DNA of 64,000 bases from Amyloporia xantha (Eukaryota > Basidiomycota > Agaricomycetes > Polyporales > Adustoporiaceae), in contig JAYKKR010000013.1 of assembly GCA_036971615.1 (NCBI GenBank), positions 434,001 to 498,000 of the forward strand, read 5' to 3'. How positions within the stretch are numbered: the stretch's first letter is position 1; each line of letters begins with the position of its first letter. A model generated the notes under the pieces. The model ran no database searches and was not told where the DNA came from. It saw only the letters and a program-made list of their open reading frames with translations. Positions 10,620 through 21,700 of the stretch are shown here, in pieces. The translations under genes were made by a program, and so were the position numbers.

Positions 10620-11460
10620 ACCTTAGAGAGCTTTGCGCTGTATTCACAGCAGGTTAGTATGCCCCCTAGAATAACTTGAATGGTGATCAGTGCGACATTG
10701 TATGCTGATTGAACTAGGTTTGTATGATAATTGTAGTGAGTTTGTATGATCATTAGAGCAAGTTGGTAATGTCAATACAATGTGTTTCTAGGGTGAGTGA
10801 GTTTGTATGATAATCAGACTTAGTTTGTAGAGCCATTAGCCATTAGAGCAACTTTCTGTGGAGAGTAGAGTAACTTCAAGTTTGTATGGTCATTAGAGTA
10901 AGTTGTATGGTGATTTGAGTGGTGTTGTATGCAGATTAGATTAAGTTTGTATGATCATTACAATGACTTTGTAAGGTCATTAGAGTGAGTTTGTATGGTT
11001 ATTAGAGTAAGTTTGTATGGTCATTACAATCACTTTGTATGGGGATTAGAGTAAGTTTGTATGTTGATTAGAGCAAGTTTGTATAGTGAGTTCATATGGT
11101 CATTAGAGTAAGTTTGTATGATGATTACATTGAGTTTATATGATCATTAGAGTGACTTGTATAGTCAATACAATATGATTCTATGGTGATTAGAGCAACT
11201 CTGTATGGTGATTAGGGTGAGCTTGTAGTGATACTAGAGTAACTTTATATGATCATTAGAGTCAGTTTGAATGGTGATTAGTGTAGGTTTGTAGGTTTGT
11301 ATGATACTTATGGTGACTTTGTAGGGTCAATACAATATATTTGAATGATAATTAGGATAAGTTTGTATGGTCAGTATGATGAGTTTGTGTGGTGATTCCA
11401 GTGAGTTGTAGTGCCATTAGAGCAAATATGTATGGTCATTACACTGACTTTGAATGCAAA
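10620..11460 (+). repeat. Degenerate minisatellite, single arm copy
   Basis: Imperfect units of about 20-22 bp follow one another, built on gtttgtatggtNattagagtaa. Variants substitute 'gatcattagagt' or 'gtcattacaat'. The unit is never exact, so the array is old. The same block is in both palindrome arms (about 16610-17540 and 19560-20500). No open reading frame. Confidence 0.8.
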
Positions 11461-12379
11461 GGTGTCTGATATGACTTTCAAATGGTAATTAGAGCAAATT
11501 TGTAATGTCATTGCAAAATGGATGAAATACATAATGGTCCCATCTGAAAGGCAAGATTGACTTGATAAGTAAATGTTGTAATGACATTAGAAAAGTTTGT
11601 ATGTGGTTAGTGTGGAAAATCACTTTTATATTCCATCAGATAGAACTTATTTACTTTATTAGGAAAAGTTGTAATGTTTGTATTGGAATTCTCAATACTT
11701 ACTGAGATATGGCTGTTGTAAGATTTGGTTGATAAGTAGCATTGTTATAGCCTGAGCAGGTCTGCTTTGCAGTTAAAGTGAATATGTATGATCTCAAAAG
11801 TAAGTTTTTATGGTCAAGAGCAAGCTGATGTAATCATTAGGATGACTTTGTACTCTCATTAGAGTGAGTGTGTAATGTCATTACAAAATGTGAAAAATAG
11901 ATAGTAGGCTCATTTGATAGAGCATGCTCACTTTGTAAGCAAATGTTCTAATGACACTACAAGAGTTTCTAATGGGTTAGAGTCAAAAATCACTTTTACA
12001 CTCCATCAGACAGAACTCACTTACTTCATTGGGAAATATTGTAATGTTTGTATTGAGATTTTCACTATTCACTGAAATACACCTGTATCAAGATCTACTT
12101 TCGATTTTTCTAATGTCTTTGCAGTCTGTTTCTATAACTGTTGCCATGTGCTTGTAACATTAATATAGTGGGTTGATACACTTATTGGGATTAGTTTTCA
12201 CAGCCATCAGATTGTCTCTATAAGTTTGTAGAGTCAATGTCTGAAGAATAATCAGAGGCAAGTGATCCAATTGTAATGAAAATATTATATTATTGAACCT
12301 TGTGGGCCAATGATAGAAGACAGCACTTCAAAATCCTCAGGAATCGTCCTGCCATTTATTGGCCCGCTCCCACCAAGTA

Positions 12380-12900
12380 ATAGTGAAGGTGAGGACTGGG
12401 AGACTGGGCACCTACACTTGCGTTGAACTCATTGACATTTGTTGTGATATTTAGCAGGACTAAGTCTCATCAGCCACAAGGAAAAGCACCATGGTCCTGT
12501 CTACACGTAACCGATGATGAGATATCATGCATGAGTACATCAACAACCTCACTCACCCCCAAGGCACCTGTCACGAGTGGACATCAAGTGTTTCTTCCTT
12601 TCAGTGCCTGGAGACTTCAGTTTCAACCTCTTATCCCTAGGTAAGCCAAGCTTGCCTGTACTTCCATACCCTTACTTACATTGTATTTAACTTGTCCCTA
12701 GCCTTACAGTTGAGCTTTCGCTCCTGATTGCTGCAATAAAGATTCTAGTCAAACAACCTTAAGCATAACAGTTTGTTTGGTCCCTGTCTCTTGACTCTCA
12801 GTCACAACACATGTTCTCTGGGTCCAGCAAGAGCACACTGTGGAAAGCGCAGCAAGCATGCCCAGCAGCAGAAACAGGAGTGCTATGTTGGTACTGAAGT
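12380..12900. other. Decayed exon-like sequence after the single arm copy
   Basis: After the arm ends at caccaagta, unique sequence begins. Short open frames at 12423-12644 and 12773-12970 have plausible splice borders (gtaagc at 12642, gtaaat at 12938) and lead towards the dioxygenase-like pseudogene, so they may be its 5' exons. I recognise no domain in them. Confidence 0.3.
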
Positions 12901-12976
12901 GCAGAAGAGAAGTTTGCAGAAAGCAGAGGAAAGGGCAGGTAAATACTTGTATTTTTCTAGTAATCTATGACTCTCA

Positions 12977-14060
12977 ATGTTCACTGTGCACTGTGCAGAG
13001 ACCCTTGTCCTAGCCACTTACACAGGGAGGTTTACCAAGAGACCTCAAAATTGTGCTGAGGTCACATGCATAATGAAAAAGAAGTGCCCAGGTAAATACA
13101 AAACTAGCTGTTATATTGCAAGAGCCTCAGCTTACTCACATCTAGGACAGCCTGGAAATTTGCCTGAAATCCAGGGGCAGGGGGATAATGTCATTGTTGT
13201 CCCTCCCTCAATGTTCCAGGCTACATATGGTCCAGAGCAGAGCAAGGTGCCAACCCCAAGACAAAATCTGCACACACACTCCTATAATCTTCGAGTCCAA
13301 GTTACACCACCACACCCTCCCTTTTTTGCTCGCACTTTTAGCAATGTTATCAATAGGCAAGCACACCATGATGTTCTCAAGCTCTGGGAGCAATTTATCA
13401 AGTTAAAGCCAAAAGTCTTCATCAAGGCAGATAAAGCTCAATCTCAGACACCTGCCATGCATCTTGGAGTTTGGGAGTGTTTCAAAAAGATCCCTGCTAT
13501 TACCGCTGAGAGCATCCATCAAACTCCCGAGGTCTTAGCCTCATGCTATGGACAGCCTATTGGAGAAGAGTCCATTTTGCTTCACAAACTTCAAGCATTT
13601 CTTGTTAGGTATGCTCCACTTCAGCTTAAACGGCAGCAAAGGTAAGATCTTTACATCTGAAGATTGATTGTGAATTTATTTTTTACAATTCAGAGCATAT
13701 TGTTGAGTCCAATGACTGATAGGTAATGACTTGGCTCAACGGCCAGCTTTGGATTTTAAAGGCTTATTTTTTACAATGGCTATCAAAGAGGGCACAAGTG
13801 AAATCCTTCATATTGATTTCAGTGATGACCCCAACTCCATAACATTGGTTTGTCCCTTTGGGGATTGGGAAGGTGGACTATTTTGTGCACCGCAGTTAGG
13901 AGTCAAGATTCCAATTTGACCAGGTCAGGTTTTTTTGGTAATGGCACGTCTCATTGCCCACTGCACCACACCTGTCACCAGTGGTAGAAGAGTTGTTTGC
14001 ACCTGCTTTTCTGAGGTTAACATTCTGAAACATGCAGATCTCAACTGTGTAGTTATTTCC
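12977..14060 (+). pseudogene. 2-oxoglutarate/Fe(II) dioxygenase-like gene, inactivated (possible TET/JBP-type, transposon-associated)
   Basis: A frame at 12977-13645 encodes PPHPPFFARTFSNVIN and HLGVWECF, then an intron (donor GTAAGA near 13643). The next exon at about 13724 encodes FFTMAIKEGTSEILHIDFSD, PFGDWEGGLFCAPQLGVKIPI, a TGA (13917-13919), and in the same frame PGQVFLVMARLIAHC, TPVTSGRRVVCTCFSE. The order HxD (HID), GDWxGGxFxxPxLG, a distal His (AHC) and a GRR arginine matches the metal- and 2-oxoglutarate-binding core of double-stranded beta-helix dioxygenases. Mushroom genomes carry many transposon-linked TET/JBP-like dioxygenases, and this arrangement resembles them. The TGA replaces an expected arginine (CGA to TGA). 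Family placement is from memory of motifs. The gene lies between two arm copies and is probably dead. Confidence 0.5.
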
Positions 14061-14778
14061 CCATGCATGTAGTTATCAGGAAACTGACCTGCACACATGT
14101 TGTTTAATAAAACAACTCATGAGCCGTGCTGGGTCGGAGTTGAGGAAATAATCCACCAGTCAAACATGGACTAATACATCTCCCAGGCGCATTATCAAGA
14201 AGGAAAGAAGGTTGCGAGTGGAAGAATTGGAAATGGATTTGTGGTGCGCCAGAGTATCTCAAGAGACGGTAGAATTGGATGAAGAAGAGCAACAGAAGTT
14301 ACCCGTCATTAATATTAGCGGAGCCATCTAAGGCGACTGGATACAAAGCCTATTACGTTCCTTACTTGTAATTCTTATATCAATTATATATGCCTTCCAA
14401 ATCAGGTAGCAGACTTGGACCCGACAGTTTGGAAGTCACTCACAATTGTCTCAAGTCAGGTGTACTTCCAAATACAGCACAACAATGGGACACCTTGGCT
14501 ATTACTCACCTAGTTAGGCATCTAGAACAAAAGAATCCTAGGACAATGAAGGATAAAAGCCTATTGAGGAGAGAATTTGGAAGGAGGACAAAGGACATAC
14601 GGTCTATTATATAGCTACCATACATGTACTACAATATCTTTTATTTCCATTGTTTCAATATTTTGAGACGCACTAAAGGATTTCAGTAGCTCATTGAAGT
14701 CCAAAATTAGTAAATCCTATTGTACTCTACTTTATTGTTAGAGATTTTCTATTGTCTAAAAATTCCCACACTTTTTAG
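14061..14778. other. Unrecognised sequence left of the palindrome
   Basis: An exon-like piece at about 14188-14300 reads RIIKKERRLRVEELEMDLWCARV with an acceptor-like CAG before it. A 74-codon open frame at 14390-14614 matches nothing I know. Either could belong to the end of the dioxygenase-like gene or to another dead element. The TAG at 14776-14778, matched by TAG 22319-22321, could be a 3-bp target duplication of the palindrome. Confidence 0.3.
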
Positions 14779-15316
14779 TTACGATTCCTGAGGTACGAAG
14801 GAAGCGTTTCTCTGGTGAGCAAAAGTCGCGACACCAACTTTTGCGCCCTAAGCGTGGGAACCCAATTCAATACAAATTTTGTATTGTAAGCGCCCAAGAT
14901 CCTGGGGTTAGGGTCAGGCTTTTGTTACCGCTGTTGTAAGGTCACTTGTAGTCTCAATACAAAAGTTTGTTACCCATTACAAAGTTCAATACAAACCTGC
15001 CAGCACGACGCGACTTGTACAAACAACCCCCAACATGGATGAGATAAGATCCAGCCCATATCTTATCTATGTCCTTGTATGGTATGTCACGTGATTAGAT
15101 CATGTGTCTAATCACGTGTGCTTATCCTTGGACATGTGACAGATCAGCGGCCTACTGGCCTTTGAAGTGGGTATACAGTTGGATTGACCACATTCAAATA
15201 TTGCCATATAAGGAAATGCTTACATCAGGGGGTAGCCATGGCGGTCGAAAGGCTGTCTCCTATTTTTTGAGATTTGTTACTATTTATCTATAGCATATAG
15301 ACCCCATATACACTTG

Positions 15317-15851
15317 CCCAAATGCGGAAATATGGCTGTATGTGAGATGTGAAAAATGTGAGATAGGGATTCCAAATGAAGGAGAGAGACATTCCCTTAT
15401 TTTAGGTGATTTTTGCACCTTTTATGAGCCCAGAATGCGCCCAGAATGAGCCTCCAAAGAGCAGAAAAAGTGGTCACATGACCCCAAAGTGCGAAAATTC
15501 TAAGTGCGCATAGGGCGATCCGTTCCAGTGGATCACCCTATGCGCCGTAGACGCCCACGGGAATTGCCGGAAATGGAAAAAAGCGCACTTTGCTGTGGCT
15601 TCAATTCTTAATTAAAATGGCTGAAAATTGGTACACACCTTGGACTATTGTGTATCCATCTCCCATTCAAAGATCTAAGGATTTGAGGCCATAACGAATA
15701 TGCTATTCAATGATCATTGCCTTTTCGCGCTTTAGGCGCCCTTTAAGCGCCCAAGAGCGCGCTCCAATACAGGCCCTTTATCTATTCTTTATAGATTTCA
15801 TTGTAAGCCTGCTATATAGATACCATTAGAGCCTGTTTGTAATGACCTTAG
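15317..15851 (+). repeat. Internal direct duplicate 1 in the left arm
   Basis: This segment, from cccaaatgcggaaatatggctgtatg to the gtttgtaatgacctta block, recurs at 16063-16613. It has the same inner landmarks: the gggcgatcc...ggatc(a/g)ccctatgcgcc inverted motif, ttaattaaa, and gcctgctatatagata. The single arm copy at 10.08-10.62 kb has the segment once, so the duplication arose in, or was lost from, one lineage of arms. Confidence 0.75.
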
Positions 15852-16062
15852 AGGTACACAGAAGAGGGCTGCACTCACTTTTGCAGTGTAAAGCTCACCT
15901 GCACTTGAGATGATTGTCGTCAGAGGGAAAGAGCAGATCTGTCAGATAGTGAGTCATGAGAAAATGCTTACATCAGCAGGTAGCCACAGTGACATCCATA
16001 TTTGTCTTGATTTTCCTGGATTTATTGCTATTTTTGCTTGGCCAGTAGAGCCAATACAAACA

Positions 16063-16613
16063 TGCCCAAATGCGGAAATATGGCTGTATGTGAGATGTGA
16101 AAAATGCGAGATAGGGATTCCAAATGAAGGAGAAAGACATTCCCTTATTTTAGGTGACTTTTGTGCATTTTTTGAGCCCAGAATGAGCCCAGCATGAGCC
16201 TCCCAAGAGCAGAAAAAGCGGTCACATGACCCCAAAGTGCGAAAATTCTAAGTGCGCATAGGGCGATCCCTTTCAGTGGATCGCCCTACGCGCCGTAGAC
16301 GCCCACGGGAATTGCCGGAAATGGAAAAAAGCGCACTTTCCTGTGGCCTCAATTCTTAATTAAATTGGCTGAAAATTGGTCCAGACCTTGGACTATAGTG
16401 TATCCATCTCCCATTCAAATTCCTATGGATTTGAGGCCATAATGAATATGCTATTCAATGATCATTGCCTTTCCGAGTGTCAGCCACTTTTTAGGCGCCC
16501 AAAAATGCGCTCCAAGCGCAAGCCTGTAAACACGGCTTTATCTGTTCTTTATAGACTTCATTGTAAGCCTGCTATATAGATATCATTAGAGCATGTTTGT
16601 AAGGACCTTAGAG
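16063..16613 (+). repeat. Internal direct duplicate 2 in the left arm
   Basis: Second member of the pair; closer in sequence to the single copy at 10.08-10.62 kb (for example both carry ccagaccttggactatag) than to 15317-15851. Confidence 0.75.
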
Positions 16614-17540
16614 AGCTTTGCGCTGTATTTAGAGCAGGTTTGTATGACCCCTAGAATGACTTGAATGGTGATTGGTGCGACATTGTATGCTGATTGAACT
16701 AGGTTTGTATGATAATTGTAGTGAGTTTGTATGATCATTAGAGTAGATTTGTATGGTGATTAGAGCAAGTTTGTAGTGTCAGTACAATATATTTCTATGG
16801 TGATTGGAGTGACTTTGTATGATAATTCGACTTAGTTTGTAGGGTCATTAGAGCAACTTTGTATATGGATTAGAGTGAGTTTGTACAGTGATTAGAGCAA
16901 GTTTGTATGGAGATTAGAATGACTTTCTATGATAATTAGAGTCAGTTTGTATGATGATTAGAATGGATTTGTATGGTTATTAGAGTAAGTTTGTATGGTC
17001 ATTACAATCACTTTGTATGGTCATTACAATGACTTTGTAAGGTCATTAGAGTGAGTTTGTATGGTTATTACAGTAAGTTTGTATGGTCATTACAATCACT
17101 TTGTATGGGGATTAGAGTAAGTTTGTATGGGGATTAGAGTAAGTTTGTATGGTGATTAGAGTAAGTTTGTATGGTCATTAGAATAAGTTTGTATGATGAT
17201 TACATTGAGTTTATATGATCATTAGAATGACTTGTATAGTCAATACAATATGATTCTATGGTGATTAGGGTGAACTAGAGTAACTTTATATGATCATTAC
17301 AGTCAGATTCAATGGTGATTAGTGTAGGTTTGTATGATACTTATGGTGACTTTGTAGGGTCAGTACAATACATTTGAATGATAATTAGGATAAGTTTGTA
17401 TGGTTAGTAGGATGAGTTTGTGTGGTGAGTCCAGTGAGTTTGTAGTGCCATTAGAGCAAATATGTATGGTCATTACACTGACTTTGAATGCAAAGGTGTC
17501 TGATATGACTTTCAAATGGTAATTAGAGCAAATTTGTAAT
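16614..17540 (+). repeat. Degenerate ~21-bp minisatellite, left arm
   Basis: Same unit as at 10620-11460 (gtttgtatggtNattagagtaa), with small local expansions: two consecutive ggggattagagtaagtttgtat units occur near 17110-17140 here but only one at the matching site of the single arm copy. Confidence 0.8.
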
Positions 17541-18414
17541 GTCATTACAAAGTGGGTGAAATACATAATGGTCCCATTTGAAAGGCAGGATTGACTTGAT
17601 AAGTAAATGTTCTAATGACATTAGAAAGGTTTGTATGTGGTTAGTGTGGAAAATCACTTTTATATTCCATCAGATAGAACCTACTTACTTCATTAGGAAA
17701 AGTTGTAATGTTTGTATTGGAATTCTCAATACTTACTGAGATATGGCTGTTGTAAGATTTGATTCATAAATAGCATTGTTATAGCCTGAGCAGGTTTGCA
17801 TTGCAGTTAGCGTGAATATGTATGATCTCAAAAGCAAGTTTGTATGGTCAAGAGGAAGCTGATATAATCATGAGGATGACTTCATACTCTCATTAGAGTG
17901 AGTTTGTAATGTCATTACAAAATGTGAAAAATACATAGTAGGCTCATTTGATAGAGAATGTTCACTTTGTAAGTAAATATTGTAATGACACTACAAGAGT
18001 TTCTAATGGGTTAGGGTCAAAATCACTTTTACACTCCATCAGACAGAACTCACTTACTTCATTAGGAAATGTTGTAACATGTGTATTGAGATTCTCAATA
18101 TTCACTGACATACATCTGTATCAAGATCCAGTTTCAATTTTTGTAATATCTTTGCAGTCTGTTTCTATGACTGTTGCCATGTGCTTGTAAAGTTAATATA
18201 GTAGGTTGGTACACTTATTGGGATTAGTTTTCAGAGCCATCAGATTGTCTCTATTAGTTTGTAGAGTCAATGTCTGAAGAGTAATCAGAGGCAAGTGATC
18301 CAATTGTAATGAAAATCTTATATTATTGAACCTTGTGGGGCAATAATGGAAGACAGCACTTCAAAATCCTCAGGAATCGTCCTGCCATTTATTGGCCCGC
18401 TCCCACCAAGTATA

Positions 18415-18736
18415 TAAAGGCCCACTTCAGAGCAGAGAGCATCTCATTTTCCCCCCTGAGATCACCTCTTGACCTTTGCCCTTGAGGTCACTCTGCTCTA
18501 AGTTTCAGCCTAGGTACATAAGTTTGTACAGCTGAATAAAGCTACTGTTACTCTCTAAAGTGTGATTGATCTACTGTGTGAAAGTCAAGAAGGCTTGTCT
18601 ACATTTATCAATGCTTTGGCTTTTTGATTAAAGTCACCCAAAACCATTTAAAACAACAAACAAATCCTAATATTCTAGCTGAGAAACTACCTGTCTTGGA
18701 TCAGGACCGGTTATCTCAGGAAATTGTGATTATTTT
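18415..18736 (+). other. Unpaired loop of the palindrome with promoter-like signals
   Basis: This 322-bp sequence has no partner in the opposite arm. A TATA box (tatataaaggccc, 18411-18423) lies on its left border and an AATAAA at 18534-18539, about 115 bp downstream. This spacing resembles the U3-R region of an LTR, or a very short transcription unit. No open reading frame of note and no recognisable protein. Confidence 0.5.
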
Positions 18737-21700
18737 TATACTTGGTGGGAGCGGGCCAATAAATGGCAGGACAATTCCTGAGGATTTTGAAGTGCTGTCT
18801 TCCATTATTACCCCATATATTTCAACTATATAAGATGTCTATAACAATTGGACCACTTGCCTCTAATTACTTTTCAGATATTGACTCTACAAACAGGCAA
18901 TCTGATGGCTGTGAAAACTAATCCCAGTAAGTGTACCAACCTACTATAGTAACTTTCCAAGCACATGGCAACAGTCATAGAAACAGACTGCAAAGATATT
19001 ACAAAAATTGAAACTGGATCTTGATACAGGTGTATGTCAGTGAATATTGAGAATCTCAATACAAACATTACAACATTTCCTAATGAAGTAAGTGAGTTCT
19101 GTCTGATGGAGTGTAAAAGTGATTTTTGACCCTAACCCATTAGAAACTCTTGTAGTGTCATTACAACATTTACTTACAAAGTGAACATTCTCTATCAAAT
19201 GAGCCTACTATCTATTTTTCACATTTTGTAATGACATTACAAACTCACTCTAATGAGAGTACGAAGTCATCCTCATGATTACATCAGCTTGCTCTTGACC
19301 ATACAAACTTGCTTTTGAGATCATACATATTCACTCTATCTGCAATGCAAACCTGCTCTGGCTATGACAATGCTATTTATCAACCAAATCTTACAACAGC
19401 CATATCTCAGTAAGTAGGTTCTATCTGATGGAATATAAAAGTGATTTTCCACACTACCCACATACAAACCTTTCTAATGTCATTACAACATTTACTTATC
19501 AAGTCAATCTTGCCTTTCAAATGGGACCATTATGTATTTCACCCACTTTGTAATGACATTACAAATTTGCTCTAATTACCATTTGAAAGTCATATCAGAC
19601 ACCTTTGCATTCAAAGTCAGTGTAATGACCATACATATTTGCTCTAATGGCACTACAAACTCACTGGACTCACCACACAAACTCATCCTACTAACCATAC
19701 AAACTTATCCTAATTATCATTCAAATGTATTGTACTGACCCTACAAAGTCACCATAAGTATCATACAAACCTACACTAATCACCATTGAATCTGACTGTA
19801 ATGATCATATAAAGTTACTCTAGTTCACCCTAATCACCATAGAATCATATTGTATTGACTATACAAGTCATTCTAATGATCATATAAACTCAATGTAATC
19901 ATCATACAAACTTATTCTAATGACCATACAAACTTACTCTAATCACCATACAAACTTACTCTAATCCCCATACAAACTTACTCTAATCCCCATACAAAGT
20001 GATTGTAATGACCATACAAACTTACTGTAATAACCATACAAACTCACTCTAATGACCTTACAAAGTCATTGTAATGACCATACAAAGTGATTGTAATGAC
20101 CATACAAACTTACTCTAATAACCATACAAATCCATTCTAATCATCATACAAACTGACTCTAATTATCATAGAAAGTCATTCTAATCTCCATACAAACTTG
20201 CTCTAATCACTGTACAAACTCACTCTAATCCATATACAAAGTTGCTCTAATGACCCTACAAACTAAGTCGAATTATCATACAAAGTCACTCCAATCACCA
20301 TAGAAATATATTGTACTGACACTACAAACTTGCTCTAATCACCATACAAATCTACTCTAATGATCATACAAACTCACTACAATTATCATACAAACCTAGT
20401 TCAATCAGCATACAATGTCGCACCAATCACCATTCAAGTCATTCTAGGGGTCATACAAACCTGCTCTAAATACAGCGCAAAGCTCTCTAAGGTCCTTACA
20501 AACATGCTCTAATGATATCTATATAGCAGGCTTACAATGAAGTCTATAAAGAACAGATAAAGCCGTGTTTACAGGCTTGCGCTTGGAGCGCATTTTTGGG
20601 CGCCTAAAAAGTGGCTGACACTCGGAAAGGCAATGATCATTGAATAGCATATTCATTATGGCCTCAAATCCATAGGAATTTGAATGGGAGATGGATACAC
20701 TATAGTCCAAGGTCTGGACCAATTTTCAGCCAATTTAATTAAGAATTGAGGCCACAGGAAAGTGCGCTTTTTTCCATTTCCGGCAATTCCCGTGGGCGTC
20801 TACGGCGCGTAGGGCGATCCACTGAAAGGGATCGCCCTATGCGCACTTAGAATTTTTGCACTTTGGGGTCATGTGACCGCTTTTCTGCTCTTAGCAGGCT
20901 CATTCTGGGCTCATTCTGGGCTCATAAAAGGTGCAAAAATCACCTAAAATAAGGGAATGTCTTTCTCCTTCATTTGGAATCCCTATCTCGCATTTTTCAC
21001 ATCTCACATACAGCCATATTTCCGCATTTGGGCATGTTTGTATTTGCTCTACTGGCCAAGCAAAAATAGCAATAAATCCAGGAAAATCAAGACCAATATG
21101 GATGTCACTGTGGCTACCTGCTGATGTAAGCATTTTCTCATGACTCACTATCTGACAGATCTGCTCTTTCCCTCTGACGACAATCATCTCAAGTGCAGGT
21201 GAGCTTTACACTGCAAAAGTGAGTGCAGCCCTCTTCTGTGTACCTCTAAGGTCATTACAAACAGGCTCTAATGGTATCTATATAGCAGGCTTACAATGAA
21301 ATCTATAAAGAATAGATAAAGGGCCTGTATTGGAGCGCGCTCTTGGGCGCTTAAAGCGCGCCTAAAGCGCGAAAAGGCAATGATCATTGAATAGCATATT
21401 CGTTATGGCCTCAAATCCTTAGATCTTTGAATGGGAGATGGATACACAATAGTCCAAGGTGTGTACCAATTTTCAGCCATTTTAATTAAGAATTGAAGCC
21501 ACAGTAAAGTGCGCTTTTTTCCATTTCCGGCAATTCCCGTGGGCGTCTACAGCGCGTAGGGCGATCCACTGGAACGGATCGCCCTATGCGCACTTAGAAT
21601 TTTCGCACTTTGGGGTCATGTGACCACTTTTTCTGCTCTTTGGAGGCTCATTCTGGGCGCATTCTGGACTCATAAAAGGTGCAAAAATCATCTAAAATAA

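Larger units (their letters stand above)
6020..12379 (+). repeat. Single copy of the 3.6-kb 'arm' repeat, interrupted by a PIF/Harbinger element
   Basis: Sequence from gacaccaactttt (6020) to about 6535 matches the left palindrome arm from 14830 to about 15345. Sequence from 9865 to 12379 matches about 15850 to 18411, ending at the same place, caccaagta. Between them lie 277 bp without a match (6536-6812) and the Harbinger element (6813-9861). The block at 15346-15850 of the arm is absent, so one of the two internal arm duplicates is missing. The arm has no coding capacity; its short open frames are split or shifted between copies. This copy shows that the arm exists as a unit outside the palindrome. 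Confidence 0.8.
14779..18414 (+). repeat. Left arm of the palindrome
   Basis: From the outer end it holds the 13-mer ACGATTCCTGAGG (14781-14793), the block starting gacaccaac (14830) seen also at 6020, two direct copies of a ~540-bp segment (about 15317-15851 and 16063-16613), the ~21-bp minisatellite, a ~900-bp AT-rich tail, the inverse 13-mer CCTCAGGAATCGT (18368-18380), and caccaagtata at the inner end. Confidence 0.85.

Noticed and set aside
6020..12379. Arm repeat as a Helitron (it follows a Helitron domain fragment)
   Set aside because: No 5' TC end, no 3' hairpin with CTRR, and inverted 13-mers at the ends of the other arms argue against it.
16614..17540. Short spaced repeats resembling a CRISPR array
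   Set aside because: The units are degenerate, have no constant-length unique spacers, and the organism is a eukaryote; this is a minisatellite.
16376..20722. Identical 67-codon open frames in both palindrome arms (16376-16579 plus, 20519-20722 minus) and similar frames at 10391, 15910 and 20900
   Set aside because: They are repeats of non-coding arm DNA. Frames are short, lack known domains, and are opened or closed by small changes in other copies.
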